Shown piece after piece: positions 1 to 8,340 of a stretch of 64,000 nt of DNA (within the stretch, counting starts at the first letter, position 1; every line of letters starts with the position of its first letter). Under the pieces are notes generated by a model that saw nothing but the letters and a program-made list of their open reading frames with translations, searched no databases and had not been told where the DNA came from. The stretch is from JAQXDR01 sp038138625. GTDB taxonomy: Bacteria; Pseudomonadota; Alphaproteobacteria; Rhodobacterales; Rhodobacteraceae. The translations under genes were made by a program, and so were the position numbers. Location of the stretch: the NCBI GenBank assembly GCA_038138625.1, contig JAYQEA010000002.1:1-64000 (forward strand), given 5' to 3'.

Positions 1-677
1 GCTCCGCGAAAACCACGAGGGGCAGCCCAAACGCCCTTGACCAGGACGGATACTCAACCGTCCCGTCTGCAAATAATCGCGTTCGTCGACGATCACAGTT
101 CTGTCCATGGTATCGGGCCGATCTGCCGGGTTCTATGGCTTGCAACATCGACGTATTATGCCTTCAAGGCCATGGAGCGTGATCCAGACCTGGAATTGGA
201 CGGGGCCAAGCAGGATCAACCGGACATGGCCACCATCAGGGAGGCTTTTTATGATGGTAGCCGAGGCCGCTATGGTGCGCGCAAGATCTTGGGCTGGAGC
301 ATGTCTACATCTATGACCACTGGCGCCGTCTTGGATGCGCTGAACCATACCATCTGCCAGCGCGCACCGTCACGGGCGGATAAAGTGATCACCACAGTGA
401 CCGGCGCAGCCGGTATCCATCGATCAATTACACCAAACGGCCGGCCGGGACGGGCATCGATCTCTCGGTCACACGCGTCGGCGACAGCTGTGATAACGCG
501 CGCGCGGAGAGCACAAGCGGCCTGTTCAAGGCCCAGGGTATTGATGTCATGGGGCAGTGGATATCTGTCGGGCACGTCGCATGGGAAAGGCTGAAATGGG
601 TAAACTGGTACAAACCCAAACGTCAACATTTGAAAACAGGCGACATCACATCACAAGAAGCCGAGGAGGGAGTATGA
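1..677 (+). pseudogene. degenerate IS3-family transposase (OrfB) remnant
   Basis: Frame 1 from about position 64 reads IIAFVDDHSSVHGIGPICR and then a YGARKI block, which is typical of the N-terminal part of IS3-family OrfB transposases (helix-turn-helix region before the rve core). The homology leaves this frame near 300. It reappears in frame 3 from about 420 to the TGA at 675-677, with SINYTKRPAGTGIDLSV, GDSCDNARAES and KWVNWYKPKR, which is the conserved C-terminal end of the DDE core and tail. Most of the catalytic core between the two blocks is missing or scrambled. The element therefore carries at least one frameshift and an internal deletion and cannot make an active transposase. The left part may continue outside the window. 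The family assignment is confident; the exact IS name is not known. Confidence 0.8.
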
Positions 678-912
678 GTGGTTTATGAGCGACCAAACGC
701 CCTGGATTTGCTATCGGATTTGGGGAGGCGGATTGGTCTCAGGCTGGATTGTGTTTTAGGGCATAGCGACCCTGTCGAGGAGCTTAGCCCTTGCCTGTTT
801 CCCAGCAGCCCGTGTAAGAGCCAAGTGCGCGTGGTGACCTTGAATAGGAGTTTGGTTTGGCCGTTTACGCCCCATTTTGGGGTCCGCCTCCCTGAGCAGG
901 AAGTGTATAGCC
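678..912 (+). ncRNA. noncoding left end of the IS110 element, possible bridge-RNA region
   Basis: This 235-bp stretch lies directly before the IS110-type transposase reading frame and contains no convincing gene. IS110-group elements encode a structured bridge RNA in the noncoding segment upstream of the recombinase, while the IS1111 subgroup has it downstream. Directly visible is a short CCCC-ATTTT-GGGG stem-loop near 872-884 and other G/C-rich self-complementary blocks. Calling it a bridge RNA is inference from position. I could not fold it or define the donor and target loops, and the left boundary of the element is not resolved from the IS3 remnant. Confidence 0.3.
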
Positions 913-1920
913 ATGGCCTTTATGGGTGTCGATCTTCATCCAAATTCCTTCACGATTAACCTTCTGCAAGACGATGGATCAGAACGCTTTGGAACTTTCA
1001 AACGATCGGCCAGCGCCTTGGAGGCGTTTTGCCTCAGCCCCGATGCCGTTGATGAAATTGCGGTTGAATCGACGGGCAACACTGCGTGGTTTTACGACGA
1101 AATTCGCGCTTGTGTCGGGCATATTGATGTCGTGAACCCGCGTCAGTTCTAGGTAATCCGCAAATCGGTCAACAAGACAGAACGCAAGGATGCGCGGGTT
1201 TTGGCCTTTTTTCTGTCCAAGGACATGTTGCCCGAAACTCGACTGAAATCGACAGCTAAGTCGGAGTTCAGTTCGCTGCTTGTGATCCGTGATGTCTTTG
1301 TCGAGCTGCGCACCATGCTGCTCAACAAGGTCCACGCCACGTTTGTGAGGCGCGGATGCAAGCGGAAGAAAGGAGGATTGGCCAGTAAGACGTGCCTGTG
1401 CGAGTTGGATCTGAGCCAGTTCACGGCGCTTGAACAGGTTGAGATATCCGCTTTGTGTGATCAGGCGCTCGGCCTGACGGAAATTCAGTCAGACCTGGAT
1501 AAGACGATCGAGGCCGCGGGCGCGGAGCTTCCCGGTCATGAAAGCATAAGCTCGATCTAGGGGATCGCCGCCCGGTTTGCCGCCATTCTGATCTAAGGGA
1601 CCGGCAACATCGATGACTATGAAAGCGCTGAAAAATTGGCGACCTATATGGGCATCGTGCCCAAGGTCAGCCAATCCAACGATACCGACAATCGAGGCCG
1701 GATCACCAAGCGCGGCAATAAGCTGATGCGAACGACCTTGGTGCAATTCACTTTGGTAGCCAAACATTACTCGGGCTATCTGAACGCCTTTTATCAGCAC
1801 ATAAAGGAACGCCGCGGTGCCGGGAAAGACATCATCGCCACCGCGCACAAATTGCTGTCGATCATCTACAACACGCTGAAAAAGGCTGGATCTTCGAAGG
1901 TTACCCAAACTGCAAAATAA
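913..1920 (+). pseudogene. IS110-family transposase with three in-frame stop codons
   Basis: Read through in one frame from ATG 913 this gives about 335 codons with the full IS110 layout. An N-terminal DEDD (RuvC-like) domain starts with MGVDLHP and includes AVESTGNTAWF, VVNPRQF and a KTERKDA block. It is followed by the C-terminal transposase_20 region (EKLATYMGIVP, then RGRITKRGNKLMRTTLVQ). Three stops interrupt it: TAG at 1150-1152, TAG at 1558-1560 and TAA at 1594-1596. No frameshift is needed anywhere, so the gene was probably inactivated by point mutations fairly recently. The usual residue after NPRQF in this family is lysine, and AAG to TAG would explain the first stop. A sequencing or assembly error is possible but unlikely for three sites. 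Confidence 0.85.
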
Positions 1921-1952
1921 ACAAAATCAATGTCCTGCTGGTCAAACATCCC

Positions 1953-1962
1953 NNNNNNNNNN
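1953..1962. other. assembly gap (10 N)
   Basis: Ten undetermined bases lie 32 bp after the end of the IS110 reading frame and directly before a fragment of a different transposase family. A short fixed-size gap between two mobile-element pieces suggests a scaffolding join across repeated sequence. Linkage across it is less certain than elsewhere. Confidence 0.95.
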
Positions 1963-2234
1963 CAGTGTAGGCTGTGAACTCCCAAGTGGAGCGCACATTG
2001 ACCGGTGCCTATCACCGCTTGGGTCGGCAACATCTTCGAAGATATCTGGACGAAATCCTGTGGCGCTGGATCCATCGCCAACAAGAAGCCGAGGTCAGGA
2101 ACCGAGAAACATTATCTGGCACCAAGACGATTTCCAAGACGATCTGGGAACCAATCCCTTTGGTTAAGCAGGTGTGGGGATTGCTCTGTTGTGCGGTCGG
2201 TCGGCAGGTTCGCAGCACACCCCAATGGGGTTGA
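1963..2234 (+). pseudogene. C-terminal fragment of an IS1595/ISXO2-like transposase
   Basis: The frame starting at GTG 1974 reads VNSQVERTLTGAYHRLG, then RYLDEILWRWIHRQQ, and ends with CAVGRQVRSTPQWG at TGA 2232-2234. The pattern of a VN-S/A block, a TG-hydrophobic-H motif and an RY-DE-RW segment matches the end of ISXO2-like DDE transposases of the IS1595 group. The final AVGRQ-R-TP-G stretch matches the tails of alphaproteobacterial members as I remember them. No N-terminal or catalytic portion is present; the fragment begins at the assembly gap and has an in-frame TAG at 1968-1970. It is a remnant or the cut end of a collapsed repeat. Family identification is from motif memory only. Confidence 0.5.
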
Positions 2235-2524
2235 GCTGCCCATGGTTTTGCTTGGTGGAGCTGGGCATTATGTGCGGCGACATAGGCCGATCGTTGCGGC
2301 GCACTCAGCGATGGGGGTTATTTGGGCTTGAGCGAAAAGTGTGATGAGAGTTTATTATAACACGCCGTGCTTCGCTTTGTTTGATGGATCATAGGAATTT
2401 TTTTGTGGATCGGATGAAAGGTCTTGCGTTGTCGACCTTGCATTCCGAAGACACTGTCCTGCGGTTTTTCTGCACCTCGTTATGACTTTGACGCTTCTCC
2501 GCCGACTTCTGAAATTGCGGCTGT

Positions 2525-2557
2525 AACAAAGACCCGCAAAATTGGCAGGCCTTTGTT
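2525..2557 (-). terminator. stem-loop 36 bp downstream of the FAS1 gene, probable terminator
   Basis: Positions 2525-2537 and 2545-2557 form a 13-bp stem (two of the pairs are G-U in the minus-strand RNA) around a 7-nt loop. The stem lies just beyond the stop of the leftward FAS1 gene. On the minus strand it ends in CTTTGTT, and on the plus strand it is followed by GTTTTG, so it could act in both directions. The U-tracts are imperfect. Confidence 0.5.
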
Positions 2558-2592
2558 GTTTTGAGATAAACGGTTTTCTTGAACGGATGTTC

Positions 2593-3108
2593 TTAGTGGC
2601 AGGCTGGGCGCGTGCCGGGCAGGAGAACTTTGTCTATAACGTGGATGACGCCATTGTCTGCGGTGATATTGGCGATCACAACATTGGCCGTTGATCCGGT
2701 GCCGTCGGCGATTGACACGCCTGAGCCGTCCTTGGTGATACACATCCGCTCTGTCTGCAGAATTGGTTTGAAATAGTTTGATCCTGCTGGAATCATTTCA
2801 GCTGTCAGGTTGCGGTCGTCCACGTGGTAAAGCAGAACGCTGGTTAACTGATCTTTGTTTTCAGGTTGCAACAATGTTTCTACGGTCCCTTCGGGAAGTG
2901 CAGCGAACGCGTCATTGAGCGGGGCAAAGACTGTGAACGGTCCTGGACCTTGCAGAGTTTCAACGAGATCAGCAGCTGAAACGGCTGCCACCAGCGTCGA
3001 AAAGCGATCATCGCTTGCAGCGATTTCCACAATGCTTGCGGCGTTTGCTGCTGTTGCCATCGTCAATGTGGCAGCAGCGGCCGCAACGAAGTTTTTGAAT
3101 GTTGTCAT
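2593..3108 (-). CDS. secreted single-domain FAS1 (fasciclin) protein
   Basis: The product is 171 residues. It has a signal peptide (MTTFKNF, an alanine-rich hydrophobic stretch, then cleavage near ANA-AS around residue 20), followed by one complete FAS1 domain. Visible family marks are FSTLVAAVSAADLVETL, the H1-like block GPFTVFAPLNDAFAALP, the YH box LLYHVDD, and the closing H2-like block ANITADNGVIHVIDKVLLP. FAS1 domains mediate adhesion or act as extracytoplasmic binding modules; the substrate here is unknown. The start is placed at the ATG preceded by GGAAAA about nine bases upstream, which also gives the cleanest signal peptide. An in-frame ATG lies five codons earlier. The gene stands alone between the IS remnants and a small membrane-protein gene. 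Confidence 0.88.
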   Translation of the reverse strand: MTTFKNFVAAAAATLTMATAANAASIVEIAASDDRFSTLVAAVSAADLVETLQGPGPFTVFAPLNDAFAALPEGTVETLLQPENKDQLTSVLLYHVDDRNLTAEMIPAGSNYFKPILQTERMCITKDGSGVSIADGTGSTANVVIANITADNGVIHVIDKVLLPGTRPACH

Positions 3109-3424
3109 ATTGAAGTTTTCCATCTCTGAGGTGCCATGCCAAGATGCATGTAGAGTTGGTACGAGGGCCTTACGCCTGTCGGATGACATCCTCACAGCGC
3201 TGTGAAATGCTGTGAATACTGGTGATCGGATAAAGTGACGTCCTTACTTGAGGCGATTAAAACGACTAAGGCAGACGATCGGGACGAATGCCTATACGAT
3301 GACGGGCTTGATAACACAGTCTACGATCAATTCGTGGACCAGTGTCCAACCACTACAACTCCGAAAATAGCCTGAGTACACGCAGACTGGACAAACGACA
3401 TCAGGCGTTTTCCGCAGGACGGGT

Positions 3425-3778
3425 TTAGTAGTTCAACAAAATGAGCCACGCCGCCGGCAGCGATTCAAACAAAAACCAAACCAATGCTTTCGGCATTGGA
3501 GGGTTGTCTAGAATGATTGACGTCATCCGACCAATTGCCGCACCTGCATACGCAATTCCCAATGCCGCAAAGGCCCATGGTTGGCCTGACACGATGCAAA
3601 ACAGACCCAGTGCCACAAACAAGCCGCCCGCAGAGGCCCGCATCTCACTTAGTCCCATAGTGCTGTCTGTTGTTTGAAGATCGAGTGCATTCACTGTGAA
3701 TCTTGGCATAACCAAGCCACACAGCCCAAAACCAACTGTTATTAGTGCCAAGCCGTAGTTAACTGCGTCAATCATCAT
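3425..3778 (-). CDS. small four-helix membrane protein, DUF4345-like
   Basis: The product is 117 residues, almost all hydrophobic, with about four predicted transmembrane segments: residues about 4-24, 45-65, 67-85 and 93-113. The pattern of a G-rich first helix, an E-R-GG-F-ALG motif (SEMRASAGGLFVALGLF) and a GR-S--LD loop (IGRMTSIILDNPP) fits the DUF4345 family of unknown function. The start is set at the ATG at 3778, which has GGAGG eight bases upstream; a GTG eight codons earlier is less likely. It is monocistronic. The family call is by motif pattern and is moderately sure. Confidence 0.7.
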   Translation of the reverse strand: MMIDAVNYGLALITVGFGLCGLVMPRFTVNALDLQTTDSTMGLSEMRASAGGLFVALGLFCIVSGQPWAFAALGIAYAGAAIGRMTSIILDNPPMPKALVWFLFESLPAAWLILLNY

Positions 3779-4267
3779 TTTGTACGCCTCCATGCGATCC
3801 ACTTAGCGCCGAAAACCTGTCCGTAAAGGCAAAAGTTCCAATTTTAACAACCGGCACTGCGTTTTTATGAAACGGTCGCTTGATCGGTGCGATGATTGCG
3901 CGCTTACCGCGTTTCATCTGATGTGGAAACACCATATTGGATACGCTGGTGTTTTGTATCCAACGATAAACAGACGCGAGAAGACTCGTTCGAACGACCG
4001 CCAGATCAAGCCAATTTCTGTGCTTTGTTTGTCCAAGAGAGCTGCTCGAAAATCTCTAGGGATGGCCTTTCGCACAGACCTGTTTGACCGTGTTGGCCAA
4101 CTCGATCCTTATGTGGTTTACATCTGTGTTCTGTTTCTCATACCGTGCGTCTTGCGATGATGCAGTGGTCTGTGGTTGGCTGGCGTTGGGAGATAGTCTC
4201 CGGATGCAAATTCACGGCGAAGCTGCGGTCTGAGGCTTTACATTGAACGCAACCCGAGGAAGCAAAC
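3779..4267. other. intergenic region between divergent genes, no supported gene
   Basis: This 489-bp region separates the leftward membrane-protein gene from acuI and must hold both promoters. A 97-codon open frame at 3867-4160 has no recognisable motif and no good ribosome-binding site. I see no tRNA, riboswitch or clear operator. Confidence 0.5.
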
Positions 4268-5263
4268 ATGAGCACATTTAATGCATTGGTGGTGACCAAA
4301 ACGGACGAGGGCAAGACCTCTGCAGCGGTCAGTCAGATCGGGTTAGATGACCTTCCTAACGGCGATGTTTTGGTGGCTGTGGACTATTCTACGGTGAATT
4401 ATAAAGACGGTCTGTGTGTTGGACCGGGCGGCGGTTTGGTCCGCAATTACCCCCATGTTCCGGGTATAGATTTTGCCGGCACTGTCGAGGCATCATCGGA
4501 TGATCGCTACAAGCCCGGTGACAAGGTCGTTTTGACGGGTTGGCGCGTGGGCGAGGCACATTGGGGTGGCTACTCCCAGAAAGCGCGTGTGAACGCAGAC
4601 TGGCTTGTTCCCTTGCCCGAGGGGTTGACGCCGCGCGATGCAATGGCTGTCGGGACCGCAGGGTTTACAGCTATGCTTGCAGTGCAAGCTCTTGAGGATC
4701 ATGGTCTTTCCCCAGATCAGGGCGAGGTTTTGGTAACGGGTGCGGCTGGTGGCGTGGGGTCGGTTGCCACGGCGATATTGTCAGCTTTGGGTTATGATGT
4801 GGCAGCTGTCACAGGTCGACCCGAGCAGGAAGATTACCTCAAAGGTCTGGGCGCTACCCGGATCGTTCCGCGTGATGAGATCAATGAAACCACCAAGCGG
4901 CCGCTGGAACGCGAAACCTGGGCCGGTTGTGTCGATGCGGTCGGTGGTGCGATGCTGGCGCGCGTTTTGGGACAAATGAATTACGGGGCTAGCGTTGCAG
5001 CCGTTGGTCTGGCCGGTGGAGCGGCCCTGCCTGCCACCGTCATTCCCTTTTTGCTGCGTGGCGTGAACCTCTTGGGGATAGACAGCGTGATGCAACCCTA
5101 TGAAAATCGCGTGCGGGCCTGGAACCGGATCGCAAAAGATCTGCCCATGGAAAAACTGCATGCAATGATTCATCCCGCAACGCTGGGTGATCTTCCGGAC
5201 CTTGGGTCGGCCATCCTGAAGGGGCAGGTCAGGGGGCGCGTGGTGGTAGATGTAAACGCCTAG
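4268..5263 (+). CDS. acuI: acrylyl-CoA reductase (NADPH), AcuI/YhdH family
   Basis: A 331-residue, zinc-free medium-chain dehydrogenase/reductase. The N-terminal substrate domain contains the family signature DYSTVNYKDGL and HVPGIDFAGTVE. The Rossmann domain has VLVTGAAGGVGSVA (residues about 155-168) and AAVTGRPEQEDYLKGLGA. The C-terminal part contains LLGIDSVM, found in the YhdH/AcuI group. AcuI reduces acryloyl-CoA to propionyl-CoA with NADPH in 3-hydroxypropionate and DMSP metabolism and removes toxic acryloyl-CoA. The start ATG has GAGGAA upstream. In several roseobacters acuI sits beside the DMSP demethylase gene dmdA, but no DMSP gene is seen in this window. Family assignment is strong; the physiological substrate is inferred. 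Confidence 0.88.
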   Translation: MSTFNALVVTKTDEGKTSAAVSQIGLDDLPNGDVLVAVDYSTVNYKDGLCVGPGGGLVRNYPHVPGIDFAGTVEASSDDRYKPGDKVVLTGWRVGEAHWGGYSQKARVNADWLVPLPEGLTPRDAMAVGTAGFTAMLAVQALEDHGLSPDQGEVLVTGAAGGVGSVATAILSALGYDVAAVTGRPEQEDYLKGLGATRIVPRDEINETTKRPLERETWAGCVDAVGGAMLARVLGQMNYGASVAAVGLAGGAALPATVIPFLLRGVNLLGIDSVMQPYENRVRAWNRIAKDLPMEKLHAMIHPATLGDLPDLGSAILKGQVRGRVVVDVNA

Positions 5264-5463
5264 ATGCCGCCATCCCAGAATGGGGCCACGCTGCTGGTGT
5301 TTGCCCGTCGTATCGTAACGCGATATGCCCCGCAAAGAGTTCAGCCTTATCTGTTTTGTGCGCTCCTGTTCTGTTACCAACTGCCTGTGGTGATGCGTCT
5401 TCGCAGGCTTGACCCGCTACACCAAGCGCGATCAGCATAAATTACAATTGCCCAGAGGCCGTA

Positions 5464-6663
5464 ATGTTAGATATCGATTTCGTCCGAGCCCAATTCCCTG
5501 CCTTTCGTCAAGATACGCTTAAGGGGCAGGCGTTTTTCGAAAATGCTGGCGGGTCGTACACCTGCAAGCAAGTCATCGATCGCCTGACCCGGTTTTACAC
5601 ACAACGCAAGGTCCAGCCTTATGCGCCTTATGAGGCATCTCGTCTGGGCGGGGAGGAAATGGACGAGGCACGCGCCGGGCTTGCGCGCTTGATGGGGGTG
5701 GCGGAAAACGAAGTCAGTTTCGGGCCGTCGACGACCCAAAACACATATGTTTTAGCACAGGCCTTTCGTAAATTCCTCAAGCCCGGAGAGGCCATTGTCG
5801 TGACCAACCAAGATCACGAAGCCAATAGTGGTCCATGGAGGCGCTTGGCCGAAGATGGCGTGGAGATCCGCGAATGGCAGGTAGATCCTGAATCAGGCTG
5901 TCTGGATCCAGATGATCTGACGGGTTTGCTGGATGAAAAGGTGCGGCTGGTGTGCTTTCCGCATTGCTCAAACGTGGTCGGAGAAATCAATCCTGTCGTT
6001 GAAATCACGGCTGCGGCGCACATGGCGGGTGCTTTTGTATGCGTAGATGGCGTCAGTTATGCGCCGCATGGGTTGCCGAATGTGGGTGCTCTGGGGCCAG
6101 ATATATACCTGTTTTCGGCCTATAAAACCTATGGGCCGCATCAGGGGATCATGGTCATCCGCAAAGATTTGGGAGACGCCCTGCCAAATCAGGGGCATCA
6201 CTTTAATGGTGCTTATTTGGAAAAACGGTTCACGCCCGCAGGACCAGATCATGCTCAGGTGGCTGCCTGCGCTGGCATGGTGGATTATTTTGATGATCTC
6301 GCCGCGCATCATGGAACCGACATTCAAGGCGTGGCACGGGCGATGCGGACTGCTGAGACCGCTTTGCTGCAACCGTTGCTGGACAAATTGAACGGACGCA
6401 ATGACCTGCGTGTTTTGGGACCAAAGGATGCGGCGTGTCGTGCGCCAACGGTGGCGTTGGATCTGCGCCGCCCTGCCAAACCCGTGGCCGCGGCACTTGT
6501 CCCGCACGGCATCATGGCCGGTGGGGGCGATTTCTATGCAGGCCGACCGCTTTCCGCTCTAGGTGTAAAACCTGAACATGGCGTTTTGCGACTTAGTTTT
6601 GTCCATTATACCTCTGAAGCTGAGATAACACAGTTGATGGCAGCTCTGGACGCTGTCCTGTGA
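5464..6663 (+). CDS. class-V aminotransferase-fold PLP enzyme (cysteine desulfurase-like)
   Basis: The product is 399 residues with the fold-type I layout of the class-V group: AFFENAGGSYTCKQVID at the N-terminus, the cofactor-stacking histidine block VVTNQDHEANSG, the aspartate block FVCVDGVSYAPHG, and the PLP lysine in YLFSAYKTYGPHQG (about residue 223). The C-terminal small domain includes GIMAGGGDFYAGR. Such proteins are often annotated as cysteine desulfurase family, but the mobile cysteine loop of IscS/SufS is not evident, so lyase or kynureninase-like chemistry is equally possible. It stands alone, 200 bp after acuI and 174 bp before the photolyase gene. The precise reaction is unknown. 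Confidence 0.8.
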   Translation: MLDIDFVRAQFPAFRQDTLKGQAFFENAGGSYTCKQVIDRLTRFYTQRKVQPYAPYEASRLGGEEMDEARAGLARLMGVAENEVSFGPSTTQNTYVLAQAFRKFLKPGEAIVVTNQDHEANSGPWRRLAEDGVEIREWQVDPESGCLDPDDLTGLLDEKVRLVCFPHCSNVVGEINPVVEITAAAHMAGAFVCVDGVSYAPHGLPNVGALGPDIYLFSAYKTYGPHQGIMVIRKDLGDALPNQGHHFNGAYLEKRFTPAGPDHAQVAACAGMVDYFDDLAAHHGTDIQGVARAMRTAETALLQPLLDKLNGRNDLRVLGPKDAACRAPTVALDLRRPAKPVAAALVPHGIMAGGGDFYAGRPLSALGVKPEHGVLRLSFVHYTSEAEITQLMAALDAVL

Positions 6664-6837
6664 CCTGAGCCGCATGCGGGTGGATGCCGGTGCGTGCCAA
6701 TGACAGGCGCCGCAGTACCAGTACAAAATCAAGATCGGTTTTTTGTCTCTGGTTCCGCTCTGGCTTTGGACAACGAGCGCTTGCCTTCGCCAAGGACGCT
6801 CTAGCTTATTGCGGCGGAACACATTTCGGAGACTTCC

Positions 6838-8295
6838 ATGACATCTGCGCCCCTGATCGTTTGGATCCGCCGCGATCTGCGTTTGGCCGATCATGCTGCC
6901 TTGAGCTTTGCGGCATCTCGTGGCCCTGTAATCCCCGTTTTTATTCATGATGAGCTGACCGAGGACATCGGCGCGGCGGCACAATGGCGATTTGGCGCAG
7001 GACTTGCGCAGTATGCGCGGACCCTTGGCGATCATGGCAGCCGCCTGATTTTGCGTCGCGGTCGGGCGGTCGATGTGCTTCGGGCCCTGTTGGCTGAAAC
7101 AGGCGCATGTGGTGTTGTCTGGCAAAGGGCTTATGACCCGGCCTCCGTGACGCGGGACACGGCCGTGAAATCCATGCTGCATGGCGCCGGTCTGATTGGG
7201 AAAAGCTTTGCCGGTCATCTGCTTTTTGAGCCGTGGTCGGTTGAAACAAAGACCGGTGGGTTCTACCGCGTTTATACCCCTTTCTGGCGGGCCGTTGCAC
7301 AAAGATCACCCGAGCCACTGCTGCCAATCCCCGCTCTGACCGCGCCCGCGCAGTGGCCAGCGTCGGACACTCTGGATGACTGGCGCATGGGGCAGGCTTT
7401 GGATCGTGGGGCCGTTGTACTCGCCCGTCACGCCTGTGTTGGAGAGGCCGCCGCCTTGGACCGGCTGGATCGTTTTGTCCAAGAGGCGATGCATGGATAC
7501 AAAACAGAACGGAATGCACCAGCCAAGCCCGCAACGTCGCGTTTGTCGGAAAATCTGACCTATGGCGAAATCAGTCCCGCGCGTGCATGGGCCGCGGGGC
7601 AGGCGGGAATGTCCACCGGTGTGGCCGGGGCAGAGCATTTTTGCAAGGAATTGGTCTGGCGTGATTTTGCCTATCATCTGATGTGGCATACTCCAGAAAT
7701 CCTGACCCGTAACTGGAGACCCGAATGGGACGGGTTCAGTTGGTCAGAAGATGCAGATGATCCCGCGCTGTTACGCTGGCAACAGGGGCGGACAGGGTAT
7801 CCATTTGTCGACGCGGCTCTGCGGGAAATGTATGTGACCGGTACGATGCACAATCGTGGGCGGATGATTGTTGGCAGTTTCCTGACCAAGCATTTGCTGT
7901 TGCACTGGCGCTTTGGGCGGGATTGGTTCGCCAATTGTCTGACCGATTGGGATCCGGCGTCCAATGCGATGGGCTGGCAATGGACTGCGGGATGCGGACC
8001 TGACGCGGCCCCCTATTTTCGGATCTTCAACCCAACAAGTCAGCTGGATAAATTTGATCCGGGCCATGCCTATCCAGCGCGATGGATCGCCGAAGGCTCG
8101 CTGACGCCCCACGCTGATGGGCTGAGCTTTTTTGATGCAGTGCCGCGCAGTTGGGGGCTGTCACAAAACATGCCTTACCCGTCTCCTTTGATTGAACTGG
8201 CTGAAGGCCGCGCGCGGGCATTAGAGGCCTATGCCAACCGCCCCGTAGCAGGGAAACGCGATGAAACTCTTGGCACGGCTTTAAGCACCGATTAA
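6838..8295 (+). CDS. phrB: deoxyribodipyrimidine photolyase, class I
   Basis: A 485-residue DNA photolyase. The N-terminal alpha/beta antenna domain opens with PLIVWIRRDLRLADHAAL. The C-terminal FAD-binding helical domain has KELVWRDFAYHLM, TGYPFVDAALREMYVTGTMHNR, WRFGRDWFANCLTDWDPASNAMGWQW and PYFRIFNP. It repairs cyclobutane pyrimidine dimers using blue light, FADH- and an antenna chromophore. The start ATG has CGGAGA nearby upstream. Together with the cfa gene 45 bp downstream it forms a likely two-gene unit. In Rhodobacter sphaeroides, phrA and cfaA belong to the sigma-E/ChrR singlet-oxygen regulon, so the pairing suggests photo-oxidative stress. I did not find a convincing sigma-E promoter upstream. 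Confidence 0.95.
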   Translation: MTSAPLIVWIRRDLRLADHAALSFAASRGPVIPVFIHDELTEDIGAAAQWRFGAGLAQYARTLGDHGSRLILRRGRAVDVLRALLAETGACGVVWQRAYDPASVTRDTAVKSMLHGAGLIGKSFAGHLLFEPWSVETKTGGFYRVYTPFWRAVAQRSPEPLLPIPALTAPAQWPASDTLDDWRMGQALDRGAVVLARHACVGEAAALDRLDRFVQEAMHGYKTERNAPAKPATSRLSENLTYGEISPARAWAAGQAGMSTGVAGAEHFCKELVWRDFAYHLMWHTPEILTRNWRPEWDGFSWSEDADDPALLRWQQGRTGYPFVDAALREMYVTGTMHNRGRMIVGSFLTKHLLLHWRFGRDWFANCLTDWDPASNAMGWQWTAGCGPDAAPYFRIFNPTSQLDKFDPGHAYPARWIAEGSLTPHADGLSFFDAVPRSWGLSQNMPYPSPLIELAEGRARALEAYANRPVAGKRDETLGTALSTD

Positions 8296-8340
8296 CCTTT
8301 GCTGGAAAATCAAGAATCCAAGACCTTGGGAGAGCCCGCC

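Noticed and set aside
3340..3424. Integrase-tail-like reading frame (NHYNSEN...)
   Set aside because: The resemblance to the HYN-RPH motif of transposases is too short and lacks the RPH residues.
3867..4160. 97-codon open frame upstream of acuI
   Set aside because: No recognisable motif, no good ribosome-binding site and a composition unlike neighbouring genes; it is probably chance.
6664..6837. Sigma-E (TGATCC-type) promoter before the photolyase gene
   Set aside because: No TGATCC with a suitably spaced TAAG-like -10 was found in the intergenic region.
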